Source: Rummeliibacillus suwonensis
GTDB taxonomy: Bacteria; Bacillota; Bacilli; Bacillales_A; Planococcaceae
Direction of reading: 5' to 3'
DNA: 64,000 nt
Assembly: GCF_007896435.1 (NCBI RefSeq)
Contig: NZ_VCBL01000001.1
Span: 1,331,345 to 1,395,344 of the forward strand
Position 1 is the stretch's first letter. Every line of letters starts with the position of its first letter. Below the pieces are notes generated by a model, which saw only the letters and a list, made by a program, of their open reading frames with translations, was not told where the DNA came from and did not search any database. A program made the position numbers and the translations under genes. This document shows, in pieces, positions 44,082-52,925 of the stretch.

Positions 44082-44849
44082 ATGGAGACTATGAAACGAG
44101 CTTTATCAAAGGAAAGTCAATCATTTTTAGAAAACTTGCGACTTTATTTAATTTCTAATGGTAAAGATGATGAGGAAATTAATGCCATTGTAGAAGAATT
44201 AGAAGATCATTTAATGGAGGCAGAATCTAGAGGAAAAACAGTTGATGATATTATAGGAAGATCCCCTAAACAATATATGAAACAGTTATCTGATGAGATG
44301 GTAACAAATAAAAGAGAATGGTTTAAACATATTTTGATGATTATAGTTGGTTTTACCGCTTTTTCTATTTTGACAGATGCTATTAATGGGCATATTTCTT
44401 ATTCTACAATGGAAATAACTGGATCTATTATAATTTGTCTAGTTTCTATCTTTTCAATAAGAAAGGCTTTTCAATATGTCTCTACTACTAACTTTTTATC
44501 AATAAAGAAGGAATTTACACTTTATACTATAATTGGATTATTACCAATCATTTTATTTATAGGATTGACTTATCTAGATCGGCTTGTTAAAACACCCATT
44601 TTTTATTTTAGTGATATGGGAACGATTATAATTGTGGTATTATCCATTGGCATTTTGATAGGAATGTCATTATGGGCAAAAACATGGGTGGTTTTCATAA
44701 TGTTAGCGTTACTTATAATACCAGATTTTATAATAGATCATATCGATGTTCAACCAGGTATAAAGTTAGTATTGTCAACGTTGATCACTTTTGGCGGTAT
44801 TACGATCTATTTGATGTTTAATCATAAAAAGATGCAAAAACAAGTTTGA
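44082..44849 (+). CDS. HAAS/DUF1700-type membrane protein
   Basis: The 255-residue protein starts with a helical cytoplasmic domain (about residues 1-80) that contains NLRLYLISNGKDDEEINAIVEELEDHLMEAESRGKTVDDIIGRSP, typical of HAAS domains, then six membrane helices. Such domains sit next to PadR regulators. Role not established; it may sense the membrane or assist a transporter. AAAGGAGAACACCA precedes the ATG. No transporter follows; a family A repeat does. Confidence 0.82.
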   Translation: METMKRALSKESQSFLENLRLYLISNGKDDEEINAIVEELEDHLMEAESRGKTVDDIIGRSPKQYMKQLSDEMVTNKREWFKHILMIIVGFTAFSILTDAINGHISYSTMEITGSIIICLVSIFSIRKAFQYVSTTNFLSIKKEFTLYTIIGLLPIILFIGLTYLDRLVKTPIFYFSDMGTIIIVVLSIGILIGMSLWAKTWVVFIMLALLIIPDFIIDHIDVQPGIKLVLSTLITFGGITIYLMFNHKKMQKQV

Positions 44850-44892
44850 TGATAAGATCATTATCAGGAGTATTTTTATCTCTATCGCTTTT

Positions 44893-45256
44893 CAGGTGTA
44901 TTGATTAGGAAAAAATAGTCGATAAGTTTTACATAATTCTAAAAAACAGATATTTTTATCTTTATTTATGAGATTGGAGCGAAGACTTGCTCGAGCCCTC
45001 GAAAATGTATGCACATTTCCTTTGTGCGGTGTGGATTCAGGAAGTCCATTCAATGTCCCGAGGGATAAGCGAACAGTTGAGATCCCGCAGTGAAGCGATT
45101 TAAGGAACGGAATCTAAGAACGCCACGTCCTGTGGCAATGATTCCGTGACCAACATCCTGTTGCCCTCAACGATTGCCCATAGGAGAGCGGGTATGCCGT
45201 AGCGGAAATCGGCGGGTACACTATATTTTTAAGGGGAATTGGATAATCAACATGCT
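44893..45256 (+). repeat. Family A repeat, copy A5 (cassette-bearing)
   Basis: Left end CAGGTGTATTGATTAGG, right end GGATAATCAACATGC, about 364 bp. Interior modules follow the same order as A4, including the cassette with stem ACGGAATC (45107-45114) and GATTCCGT (45140-45147). Relative to A4 both arms have changed at the matching position (G to A and C to T), preserving pairing. Confidence 0.82.
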
Positions 45257-45377
45257 TGGTCGTTTTTATCTTTGTGTGAAATTTATTAATTTTATTACAA
45301 AACTTAATGGCTTATTGACTTAAAAAAATCGGGCGAGATCAATGCTAGAAATATTTTAAATGGAAGGTCGTGACCCA

Positions 45378-47507
45378 ATGGGACGTGTTGTAATACTTGC
45401 TGAAAAACCTTCGCAAGCAAAGGCATATGCGGACGCATTTAAAGTGGCGAAGAAAACAAAAAACTATATAGAATTGCAGCCATCTGCTACATTTCCTCAA
45501 GGGGCAACAATCACTTGGGGAATCGGTCACTTAGTGGAACTAAAACAACCTGCAGATTACAAACCGGAATGGAAAAGATGGTCACTCGCTCAGTTACCAA
45601 TGATTCCTGAAAAATACGAGTTTCGCGTATCAAAAGGAAAGTGGGATCAATTTCAAGAAGTAAAACGACTTTTTAGAGAAGCGGATATCCTCATTAATGC
45701 ATGTGACGTCGATCGTGAAGGTTCTAATATCTTTTATTCCATTTTACGGCAAACAGGTGTACGTAATAAACCAATCCAACGATTGTGGATCAACTCTCTA
45801 GAAATTGATGAAATTCGAAAGGGATTCGCCCATTTAAGAGACAACCGCAAAGATTTACTCTTATATCGTGAAGCACAAACAAGGCAAATCAGTGATTGGC
45901 TAGTGGGTATGAATGCAAGTAGACTTTATACAATGCTTCTAAAAGCAAAAGGATTGCAGGAAACGATGTCAATTGGGCGTGTACAATCTCCAACCGTTTA
46001 TATGATTTATAAACGTCAAATGGAAATCGAAAACTTTAAGCCATCCAATTTCTATGAGTTAACGGGGGATTTCTTATCTGAGAAGGGACCTTATAAAGGA
46101 AAGGCCGCTGTTAAAAAGGATAAACGAGAAGAAGCAGAAGCCATTTTAATGCAAGCGAATATCAAAGAAAATGAGTCCCTGCCTGGTACAATAAAAGAAA
46201 TCAAGAAGGTTAAAAAATCTGTAAAACCGCCAAAGCTTCATTCATTATCTACTTTACAGGCGAAAGCCAATAAAATATGGAAATACAGCCCTGCAAAGGT
46301 ATTAGAAATTGTCCAATCTCTCTATGAAAAGAAACTTGTATCCTATCCACGTTCAGACTGTCAATGGATCACAGAAGCAGAATTTGATTATTTGGTCAAG
46401 CAGGTTCCTAATTATCAGAGTGTCATTGGACAGTCATTTGAAGTAGCAAATAATCGTCCACAAAAACGGTATGTAGATTCTTCAAAGGTAGAAGAGCACT
46501 ATGCCATCATCCCAACTAAAAGTATACCATCTGAACAGAAAATAGTGGGATTGCCACCAATGGAACGAAACATTTACATGGAAATCGTGCGCAACACAAT
46601 CGCTATGTTTCATCGAGACTACCAATATGAAGAAACGATCATTCTAACAGATGTAAAAGGTATTGAGTTTAAAACGATTGGTAAAGTGGAGCTTGATAAA
46701 GGTTTTCAAGAGCTATGGCCTATGTCGACTAAAAAGAAAAAAGATGAAGAACCATTATTACCAGCTGTTACAAAACAAGAAATAGTAGAAGCTAGGATTC
46801 ACATCCATGAAGGAACCACTCAGCCTCCAAAACCATATACGGAGGGACAACTTGTTCAGATGATGAAAACCTGTGGGAAATTGATAGAAGACGAGGGAGA
46901 AAGTGATATTTTAAAAGAGGTAGAAGGACTTGGGACAGAAGCAACGCGTGCAGGTATCATTGAAACCATTAAAAAACATGGCTACATAGAAGTAGCTAAA
47001 AACATTGTGACGATTACAGACAAAGGAAGAGTTCTTTGTGAAACCATCGAAGGTTCTCTATTATCAAGTCCTTCTATGACAGCAAAATGGGAAACTTATC
47101 TTCGTAAAATAGGGAATGGCAACGGCTCACAAGAAGCCTTTTTAGGAAGTATTTCCAAATTTCTTCATCATTTAATTGAAGTAACACCAGCAAAAGTAGC
47201 AGGTACAAATATACAAGCTGCATTAACAACAGCACAATCCAAAGAACCAGTTGTAGCATGTCCAATTTGCCATCAAGGAAAAATGGTTGATCGAAAATCG
47301 TTTTATGGCTGTTCAAATTATAAAGCAGGCTGTAAATTTACAGTTTCAAAAACGATTGCTGGTAAAAAATTGTCGCCTAATCAGGTAAAAGATCTTTGTC
47401 AAAACGGCATTACAAAAGAAATGAAAGGGTTCAAATCCAAAAAAGGAACTAGTTTTTCCGCAAAACTAAAATTAGATCAAGGGAAAATTGTTTTTGAATT
47501 TCAATAG
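45378..47507 (+). CDS. topB: DNA topoisomerase III
   Basis: The ATG at 45378 follows GGAAGGTCGTGACCCA; an upstream ATG at 45360 has no ribosome site. The 709-residue type IA topoisomerase has the Toprim start VVILAEKPSQAKAYADAF, the acidic triad region INACDVDREGSNIFY (about residues 108-122), the active-site tyrosine in LVSYPRSDCQWI, and a C-terminal zinc-ribbon-like CPICHQGKM plus CSNYKAGC. It decatenates single-stranded or nicked DNA. Plasmid and ICE versions exist, but no conjugation gene is near, so this is the chromosomal type. Confidence 0.94.
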   Translation: MGRVVILAEKPSQAKAYADAFKVAKKTKNYIELQPSATFPQGATITWGIGHLVELKQPADYKPEWKRWSLAQLPMIPEKYEFRVSKGKWDQFQEVKRLFREADILINACDVDREGSNIFYSILRQTGVRNKPIQRLWINSLEIDEIRKGFAHLRDNRKDLLLYREAQTRQISDWLVGMNASRLYTMLLKAKGLQETMSIGRVQSPTVYMIYKRQMEIENFKPSNFYELTGDFLSEKGPYKGKAAVKKDKREEAEAILMQANIKENESLPGTIKEIKKVKKSVKPPKLHSLSTLQAKANKIWKYSPAKVLEIVQSLYEKKLVSYPRSDCQWITEAEFDYLVKQVPNYQSVIGQSFEVANNRPQKRYVDSSKVEEHYAIIPTKSIPSEQKIVGLPPMERNIYMEIVRNTIAMFHRDYQYEETIILTDVKGIEFKTIGKVELDKGFQELWPMSTKKKKDEEPLLPAVTKQEIVEARIHIHEGTTQPPKPYTEGQLVQMMKTCGKLIEDEGESDILKEVEGLGTEATRAGIIETIKKHGYIEVAKNIVTITDKGRVLCETIEGSLLSSPSMTAKWETYLRKIGNGNGSQEAFLGSISKFLHHLIEVTPAKVAGTNIQAALTTAQSKEPVVACPICHQGKMVDRKSFYGCSNYKAGCKFTVSKTIAGKKLSPNQVKDLCQNGITKEMKGFKSKKGTSFSAKLKLDQGKIVFEFQ

Positions 47508-47652
47508 ATGGATCTCTATGTTTCCAATGTTTTGTCCTCATTAAAATGGAAGAATGTATAGTGAAAGATTATGGTGGAAACTTTACTCGGCATGGCTTTT
47601 TTGTCATTCAATAGGGTGTTATTGTGCCAATTGAAGTCTCGTATCTTCTGCG

Positions 47653-47870
47653 TTTATCCCGCTTTAACGGGCAGTAAGACCCCCACCTCAAGATTTAGAG
47701 AGACGAGAAAGATAGATGGGGGATCAACTGCCCATAAAAGCCCGATTGGTTCAGGCCAACAAGATGTTGGTCACTCAGGTGTTGCCATAGGACGTGGCGC
47801 TTTTAACCTGAGTTCCTCTGTTTCAGTGAAGGATGAAGAAAACCCCCCACTGATGGAAGCTTCACTTTAT
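47653..47870 (+). repeat. Family B repeat, longest copy B4 (cassette-bearing)
   Basis: Left end TTTATCCCGCTTTAACGGGC, right end GCTTCACTTTAT, 218 bp. It contains GCCCGATTGGTTCAGGCC, the cassette in reverse orientation with an 8-bp stem ACTCAGGT (47773-47780) and ACCTGAGT (47806-47813), and then GGATGAAGAAAACCCCCCAC. It differs from B1 mainly by the inserted cassette. It lies 146 bp after topB. The reading frame at 47571-47927 covers it and is rejected. Confidence 0.8.
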
Positions 47871-48010
47871 TTGTGTTTGTGGAGATTTTACTGCGCGTTC
47901 AAGCGAAATGAGTGGACATTTGGATAATTTTATGAGATAATATTATCTATGCTGATTAGCTAGTTTAGTGAAAATTGGCATTCTGCTATTTGTTTTTGAT
48001 CATACTTATT

Positions 48011-48151
48011 CACACTGGCGTGGCTAAAGGGTCACAAGGACGCAAAAGAAGGTAGGGTTTGCGTTGCTTAGGTTAGAAGGCTTTCCAGTGGAATTTTACC
48101 GCGGCAAGAAAGTGTGGTACTTTCTCGTACTATTTCCCGGATAATCGGGTT
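48011..48151 (+). ncRNA. Candidate structured RNA of unknown class
   Basis: A GC-richer block in AT-rich surroundings can fold as follows: an outer helix CACTGG (48013-48018) with CCAGTG (48085-48090), an inner hairpin ACGCAAA (48040-48046) with TTTGCGT (48058-48064), then AGAAAGT/ACTTTCT (48107-48125) and CCCG/CGGG (48136-48149). GGACGCAAA recalls the c-di-GMP-I aptamer, but the remaining required motifs are absent. It sits 160 bases before a small gene. Class unknown; may be a leader or sRNA. Confidence 0.4.
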
Positions 48152-48193
48152 GAAAATAATAGACTTTTATAAATTAGCTAATAAATTTAATCC

Positions 48194-48229
48194 AAGGGGT
48201 ATGCTCTATATAGGTAGAGTATGCCCCTT
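48194..48229 (+). terminator. Strong hairpin upstream of the 59-residue gene
   Basis: AAGGGGTATGCTC pairs with GAGTATGCCCCTT (two G-U pairs) around TATATAGGTA. No T run follows, so it may be an attenuator or RNA end rather than a classic terminator. With the preceding fold it may make a single regulatory leader. Confidence 0.5.
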
Positions 48230-48312
48230 GTCCAATTTGTGGAGTAGTTACATAAAAACTTCTATGTATAGAATTGATGAATTTGGGAATTCTATAGTTG
48301 GAGGTGAGCTTG

Positions 48313-48492
48313 ATGGCGAAGAAAAAGAAAAATAAGAGCCATACAGATCGTGAAGAATATGGTGCAGGCTACGATTTAAGTCCGGATGATCTAGAGGTCA
48401 TTGGTCAAAATAATGCAGCAAAAGCAAACAATAATCATGAAAATAAAGGGAAACCTGCAAATAAGGAAAACCCGTCAAAACTCAATCAATAA
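48313..48492 (+). CDS. Small hydrophilic protein, 59 residues
   Basis: GGAGGTGAGCTTG precedes the ATG at 48313. The product begins MAKKKKNKSHTDREEYGAGYDLSPDD and has a low-complexity tail rich in Asn, Lys and Pro (NNNHENKGKPANKENPSK). It has no membrane segment and looks disordered. I do not recognise the family; small spore or stress proteins in Bacillales have this composition. A good ribosome site and its own terminator support that it is real. Confidence 0.7.
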   Translation: MAKKKKNKSHTDREEYGAGYDLSPDDLEVIGQNNAAKANNNHENKGKPANKENPSKLNQ

Positions 48493-48505
48493 CCTGAATG
48501 ATTAA

Positions 48506-48554
48506 GGCATCACAGGTGATACATGAATAAAATGTATTCTCTGTGATGCTTTTA
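48506..48554 (+). terminator. Terminator of the 59-residue gene
   Basis: GCATCACAG (48507-48515) and CTGTGATGC (48541-48549) pair perfectly, followed by TTTTATTC. The loop can form a second short stem TACATGAATAAAATGTA. Confidence 0.82.
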
Positions 48555-48708
48555 TTCTTGTATAGATCAAGAGTTCAACATAATAAGATCCTCTATAATT
48601 GTAAAAATACATATGCGTAAAATCGAAAATCAGTTCATTATCTATTTTTATGGATAAATTGAGATGATTAATATGTCTGCAATCCTCTATTTAAATGGCT
48701 TTATATCC

Positions 48709-49332
48709 TTACTTCATATTTCCTGTTTGAGAACGAATCATTTTAATAATATTCATCTGAACAATGCCCATTTCTTCTGGCGTTTCTTTTGCGTCATTAG
48801 ACAGCCATTCTTCAATCAATCCGAAAATAGCTGAAGCTGAAAATGAAAGAAAGTAGCTTTGAAATTTCTTTACTTCTTCATTTGCAAAATTTTGAACGCT
48901 CTCTTTTGGAATATGTGGCAGGAGCTTTTTCAAAATCGTTTCTTTATATATTGATTTTACCTTTATGGCAAAAGACGGGTCACCAGTGGGACCAAGCAAT
49001 ACTTTGAAGGCATGAACTTCTTTGCGAAAGTACGTGAACATTTGAATGATCGGCGGGTAAGGTTGCCCGTTTTCGATAAAACCTAACCCTTCCAATGGTT
49101 CAACATCTTTCAAACAATTTTTCATACCAGCAAGCAGTCTTTCTTGTATTTGTTCCATTAAGTCGAATTTATCCGTATAGTGTAGATAAAACGTTCCACG
49201 ATTTAATCCTGTCTCATTCGTTAAGGCTCTGACTGTAACGCCTTGAATTCCATGAACAGCCATTATTTTGATAAAAGCATTTTCTAATTTTTGCTTTGTT
49301 TCTGAGTTCATTTGTTCATGAATTTTTCCCAT
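48709..49332 (-). CDS. TetR/AcrR family transcriptional regulator
   Basis: The 207-residue protein has the TetR helix-turn-helix at about residues 12-58: TKQKLENAFIKIMAVHGIQGVTVRALTNETGLNRGTFYLHYTDKFDLMEQI. The C-terminal domain is the ligand and dimer region. It is transcribed alone. The ABC exporter genes begin 1.4 kb away on the other strand, with the osmC gene between, so a regulatory link is possible but not shown. Ligand unknown. Confidence 0.88.
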   Translation of the reverse strand: MGKIHEQMNSETKQKLENAFIKIMAVHGIQGVTVRALTNETGLNRGTFYLHYTDKFDLMEQIQERLLAGMKNCLKDVEPLEGLGFIENGQPYPPIIQMFTYFRKEVHAFKVLLGPTGDPSFAIKVKSIYKETILKKLLPHIPKESVQNFANEEVKKFQSYFLSFSASAIFGLIEEWLSNDAKETPEEMGIVQMNIIKMIRSQTGNMK

Positions 49333-49491
49333 TAAACCATGATCCTACCTTTCTCTCAACATTTTAAAAAGCCTATTTATATTTTATTAAAACGGAGTCA
49401 TCTAGGTATTTTCAGACACATATTTTTTTAACAGAGGGATCAATGATTAGATAGGTTCTGGTGTCATGCTGGCATCGCATTGTAGAAAAAA

Positions 49492-49524
49492 GCTGATTAA
49501 CTTCACTTAGTAGAGTTAATCAGC
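49492..49524. terminator. Orphan bidirectional hairpin
   Basis: GCTGATTAACT (49492-49502) and AGTTAATCAGC (49514-49524) are perfect 11-bp arms, with AAAAAA before and AAAAATA after, so the minus strand gives a T run too. No gene ends here. It separates the tetR start region from the osmC promoter. Apart from this I see nothing in 49333-49750. Confidence 0.6.
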
Positions 49525-49754
49525 AAAAATAAATGAAGAAAGCCAATTGATGAAACTTATACAAGAACATCATACCACAGTGGGTATATATTGTCGCTTT
49601 GTTTGGCTGTTTCTTGATGTGCAATGAAAACAAGATTAGTGCAATTCGCTATTAATGTCACATAATAGAGTGTTTATTAATTAAAATGATCGGAGTACAA
49701 AGCGCTATGAATTCAGTCGACCGATTCAGGCTATTTTTCAATAGTAGCAAAATC

Positions 49755-49783
49755 TTTACATACCCCTATAGGTATGATAATAT
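49755..49783 (+). promoter_or_regulatory. osmC promoter with embedded CsoR/CstR-like operator
   Basis: TTTACA (49755-49760) and TAATAT (49778-49783) are separated by 17 bp. The dyad ATACCCCTATAGGTAT (49760-49775) fills the spacer. CsoR-family repressors (CsoR for copper, CstR for persulfide) bind ATACCC-type dyads. Binding there would directly block RNA polymerase. No csoR or cstR gene is in the window. Confidence 0.65.
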
Positions 49784-49902
49784 TGACCAAGTTGAGTTAT
49801 AGAAAAGTACTAAATAAGGGTCGCACCTTAAATGTTGGAAATCATCCTATGCTCTGCTTGGATAATAAAATGTATAGAATTTTTAATGGAGGAATGTTAG
49901 AT

Positions 49903-50337
49903 ATGGATAATGTTAAAACTAAAGTGAAAGCTGTATGGAATGGAGGAATCATGGGAACGGGTTCTTTAAAAGGCGAGAATGTCGACACTCAAATTGCTAT
50001 TTCCAAATCTTCAGGTGGAAATGGCAATGGTGCAGAACCGCAAGAGTTACTTGTTTGTTCCGCAACAACTTGTTATATAGAAACGCTTACTTACATGTTA
50101 GAAAGTAGAAAACTACCTGTAGTTGAATTAATGATCAATTCTGAAGCAACTGTATCAGAGGATGGATTTCATATCATACACTATCCTAAAATTATTTTAG
50201 ACACTAATGCAACAGAAGAACTCATCCAATCTACTTATAGAGTTATAGAAGGAGCGGATAGAGGATGTAAAGTTGGAAATCTATTAAGAAAAGCAGGAAT
50301 TGTCATTAATATTGAAGGAAAAGTTACAATACAATAA
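49903..50337 (+). CDS. OsmC family protein
   Basis: The ATG at 49903 follows GGAGG at ten bases; an open frame reaches back to 49774 but that part overlaps the promoter. The 144-residue protein has the OsmC/Ohr fold with PQELLVCSATTCYIETLTYMLESRKLP (about residues 47-73, holding the first redox Cys, here two cysteines in CSATTC) and EGADRGCKVGNLLRKAG with the second. OsmC proteins reduce organic or sulfur-based peroxides by thiols. A CstR-like operator in its promoter points to sulfide or persulfide stress (inference). Confidence 0.85.
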   Translation: MDNVKTKVKAVWNGGIMGTGSLKGENVDTQIAISKSSGGNGNGAEPQELLVCSATTCYIETLTYMLESRKLPVVELMINSEATVSEDGFHIIHYPKIILDTNATEELIQSTYRVIEGADRGCKVGNLLRKAGIVINIEGKVTIQ

Positions 50338-50379
50338 CTCTATATTCATTTATAACTGGTAGATACAATTGTTGATTGG

Positions 50380-50410
50380 GGCGTTAATCTTAAAAGATTG
50401 GCGCTTTTTT
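50380..50410 (+). terminator. Terminator after osmC
   Basis: GCGTTAATCTT and AAGATTGGCGC pair with two central mismatches and are followed by TTTTTT. The rest of 50411-50640 shows nothing recognisable; 50650-50735 is AT-rich with inverted TTCAAC/GTTGAA-type words likely holding the promoter and operator of the ABC genes. Confidence 0.75.
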
Positions 50411-50752
50411 ATATGGAATATTTATTACTATTTTTAATTGATATTTTCATCCATAGATAAATGTGGATTTTGTAATTAAATTGGCAACGCAGTCAATTAG
50501 CGGAACAGGATTATTTGCTGAGGTAGTCTCCCAAAAAGTCTCCCACTTTGAGCATTAATCATGCAGTACGTTGAATGAGGTATTATTTAAGCCGTATTGA
50601 TAAAGCCATATATTTATTGTCCTAATGATAACGTTGAAGCGTAATGCAAAACGTTCAACACTTTTTTCAACACTGTTTATTGAGTTCAACTTTTTGAACG
50701 ATTACACTATATTATATAGTCAACACAGTGTTTAGTGAAGGGATTGATGATA

Positions 50753-51478
50753 ATGGCTGTTTCCGTTGAGATTTCTCATGTTCAAAAACAATTTCGTAAA
50801 CATATTGTTTTACAGGATATTAGTTTAACAGTTGAAAAAGGAAAAATTTTTGGGATGATTGGTCCCTCTGGTTGTGGGAAAACGACTTTAATCAAAGTAA
50901 TGGTTGGGATGTTAAAAGCAGATCAAGGTCAAGTAACAGTGTTAGGCAAGCCAGTTCCACAATTTGATTTAATCGAGAAAATAGGCTATATGGCACAATC
51001 TGATGCTCTTTATACAGATTTAACTGGCAATGAAAATCTACAATTTTTCGCTAAATTATATCACTTATCTAAAAAGCAAAGAGCTGAAAAAATTGCCTAT
51101 GCTGCAGAAGTTGTCCAATTAAAAGATGACTTAAAACGAAAAGTGCAAGATTATTCTGGTGGTATGAAACGGCGTTTATCTCTTGCGATTGCGTTGATTC
51201 AAAATCCAGAAATCCTCATTTTAGATGAGCCTACCGTTGGGATTGACCCTGCATTGAAAAAAATGATATGGATGGAATTGGAGCGACTTCGGGATAAAGA
51301 ACAAAAAACCATTTTTATCACCACTCATGTCATGGATGAAGCAGAAAAATGTGATGAACTTGCGTTAATGCGTGAGGGGAAAATTCTTACACAAGGCACA
51401 CCAAAGAAATTGAAGACAGCCTTTGATGCAGACAATTTTGATGATGTATTTTTGAAGGCAGGAGGGTATCAAGCATGA
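50753..51478 (+). CDS. ABC transporter ATP-binding protein
   Basis: The ATG at 50753 is taken because GAAGGGA is nine bases upstream and homology starts at MAVSVEISHVQKQF. The 241-residue ATPase has Walker A IGPSGCGKTTLIK, Q-loop YMAQSDALYTDLTG, signature YSGGMKRRLSLAIAL, Walker B ILILDEPTVGIDP and the switch His in FITTHVMDEAEKCDELAL. It pairs with the ABC-2 permease starting four bases before its stop. Drug or lipid exporters have this layout. Control by a nearby TetR is possible. Confidence 0.93.
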   Translation: MAVSVEISHVQKQFRKHIVLQDISLTVEKGKIFGMIGPSGCGKTTLIKVMVGMLKADQGQVTVLGKPVPQFDLIEKIGYMAQSDALYTDLTGNENLQFFAKLYHLSKKQRAEKIAYAAEVVQLKDDLKRKVQDYSGGMKRRLSLAIALIQNPEILILDEPTVGIDPALKKMIWMELERLRDKEQKTIFITTHVMDEAEKCDELALMREGKILTQGTPKKLKTAFDADNFDDVFLKAGGYQA

Positions 51479-52491
51479 GATTTTTCGCATTAGTGACACG
51501 CATTATGCAGCAAATGTTTCGTGATAAAAGAGCGATGGCATTATTGTTTTTAGCACCATTACTTGTTTTAACATTGATGTATTTCATTTTTCATTCAGAT
51601 GAAGTTGACACCACTTTAGGGGTTGTCGGACTCGATGAAAAAGTTGTCACGCTGATTGAACATGGTGATATTAACGTTAAGAAATATGATCATTTATCTC
51701 AACAACAGGCGCTTGATGATAAATTAGATGGTTGGCTAAAGGTGGAAAATGGCAAAGTTTTGTTAACACTGCAAAACGATCAGCCAAGTCGCGCAAAAGC
51801 ACTTCAATTAAAATTAAAGCAAGCATTATCCGGTCAACAACAAGCAGCTATGCAAATTTCTGTAGATTATGTTTATGGGGATGAGGATACAGCCTTATTT
51901 GATGTTATAAGTCCCATTCTAGTTAGTTTCTTTGTCTTTTTCTTTGTCTTTTTAATCGCAGGGATTGCCTTATTAAAAGAGCGTACTACAGGGACACTGG
52001 AGAGGTTATTATCGACACCGATTAGACGTTTCGAAGTGGTGTTTGGTTATGTGGTCGGCTACGGAATTTTCGCCATTATTCAAACTTTATTAGTGATTTT
52101 TTATGCGGTGAAGGTGTTAGATGTTGTGCTTGTGGGATCAATTTGGCATGTGCTGATCATTAATATATGCTTAGCCTTTGTCGCATTATCTCTTGGTATC
52201 TTGCTATCAAGCTTTGCGTCGTCTGAGTTTCAAATGGTGCAATTCATCCCATTAGTCATTATCCCGCAAATCTTTTTTACCGGTATCTTCCCTATGGATG
52301 GAATGGCAGATTGGCTTGTAAATATAGGAAAAATCATGCCCCTTTACTACGCATCTGATGCAATGACGGGTATCATGTACAAAGGCTATCAATTGAATGA
52401 GATCGTCTCTGATCTAGGAGTATTATTGGGTTTTGCTTGTGTCTTCATTGTTTTTAATATTTTGTCGCTGAAAAAATATCGAACACTTTAA
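51475..52491 (+). CDS. ABC-2 type transporter permease
   Basis: The 338-residue permease has a first membrane helix at about residues 20-38 (KRAMALLFLAPLLVLTLMYF), an extracytoplasmic domain of about 100 residues, and five helices from residue 140 on, with the ABC-2 motif GTLERLLSTPIRRFEVVFGY. The end, MYKGYQLNEIVSDLGVLLG then SLKKYRTL, is matched by a decayed remnant at 54886-55012. It completes a two-gene exporter with the upstream ATPase. Confidence 0.92.
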   Translation: MRFFALVTRIMQQMFRDKRAMALLFLAPLLVLTLMYFIFHSDEVDTTLGVVGLDEKVVTLIEHGDINVKKYDHLSQQQALDDKLDGWLKVENGKVLLTLQNDQPSRAKALQLKLKQALSGQQQAAMQISVDYVYGDEDTALFDVISPILVSFFVFFFVFLIAGIALLKERTTGTLERLLSTPIRRFEVVFGYVVGYGIFAIIQTLLVIFYAVKVLDVVLVGSIWHVLIINICLAFVALSLGILLSSFASSEFQMVQFIPLVIIPQIFFTGIFPMDGMADWLVNIGKIMPLYYASDAMTGIMYKGYQLNEIVSDLGVLLGFACVFIVFNILSLKKYRTL

Positions 52492-52736
52492 AAACAAACG
52501 GATTGCCTTTTAAAAAGATGTTGCATGCTAGTAATAAATAGTACAACAGAAGAAAAAATCAGGCGCTATAATTTATCTCCATGTTACCAATAAAATTCGA
52601 TTGGTGCATTCATGAGGAAATCTTGTTAAATAGTTTTTCAAAATCTTTTCTACACAAGTTCTATTAAAAAGTACAAGTACAAGAAGGAAAAAAACGTACA
52701 CATTCAATAATCAATCGAATGGTACGTTTTTTGTTG

Positions 52737-52925
52737 TTTATCCTGCATTAACGGGCAGTAAAAGCCTACCACCACAAGATTTAGTGAGAAACGAGAAGAT
52801 AGCTGGGGAGTGGGGGATGAAGAAAACCCCCACTGATGGAGTTTCACTTTATATAGATCTTCGTTGCGGCTTGCTCGAGTCCTCGAAAATGCATACGCAT
52901 TTCCTTCATGCGGTGCCAGATGCCT
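52737..52925 (+). repeat. Family B copy B5 fused to a family A fragment
   Basis: Positions 52737-52852 carry TTTATCCTGCATTAACGGGC at the left and GATGGAGTTTCACTTTAT at the right, with GTGGGGGATGAAGAAAACCC inside; the middle GCCCGATTGG segment is deleted. It runs straight into 52853-52925, a family A piece (TATAGATCTTCGTTGCGGCT, CTCGAGTCCTCGAAAATGC, CATTTCCTTCATGCGGTG). From 52926 to 53440 I see no gene or repeat. Confidence 0.75.

Noticed and set aside
45378-47507. topB as a marker of an integrative conjugative element
   Set aside because: No relaxase, type IV secretion or integrase gene is in the window, and neighbours are ordinary chromosomal genes.
47571-47927. Reading frame of 118 codons after topB
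   Set aside because: Covers the whole of family B copy B4 and its hairpins; no ribosome site.
48011-48090. c-di-GMP-I (GEMM) riboswitch
   Set aside because: GGACGCAAA is present, but the GNRA-capped P2, the GGCAAAC element and the 3' AGCCGGGUUGCC-like element are not; ACGCAAA pairs with TTTGCGT instead.
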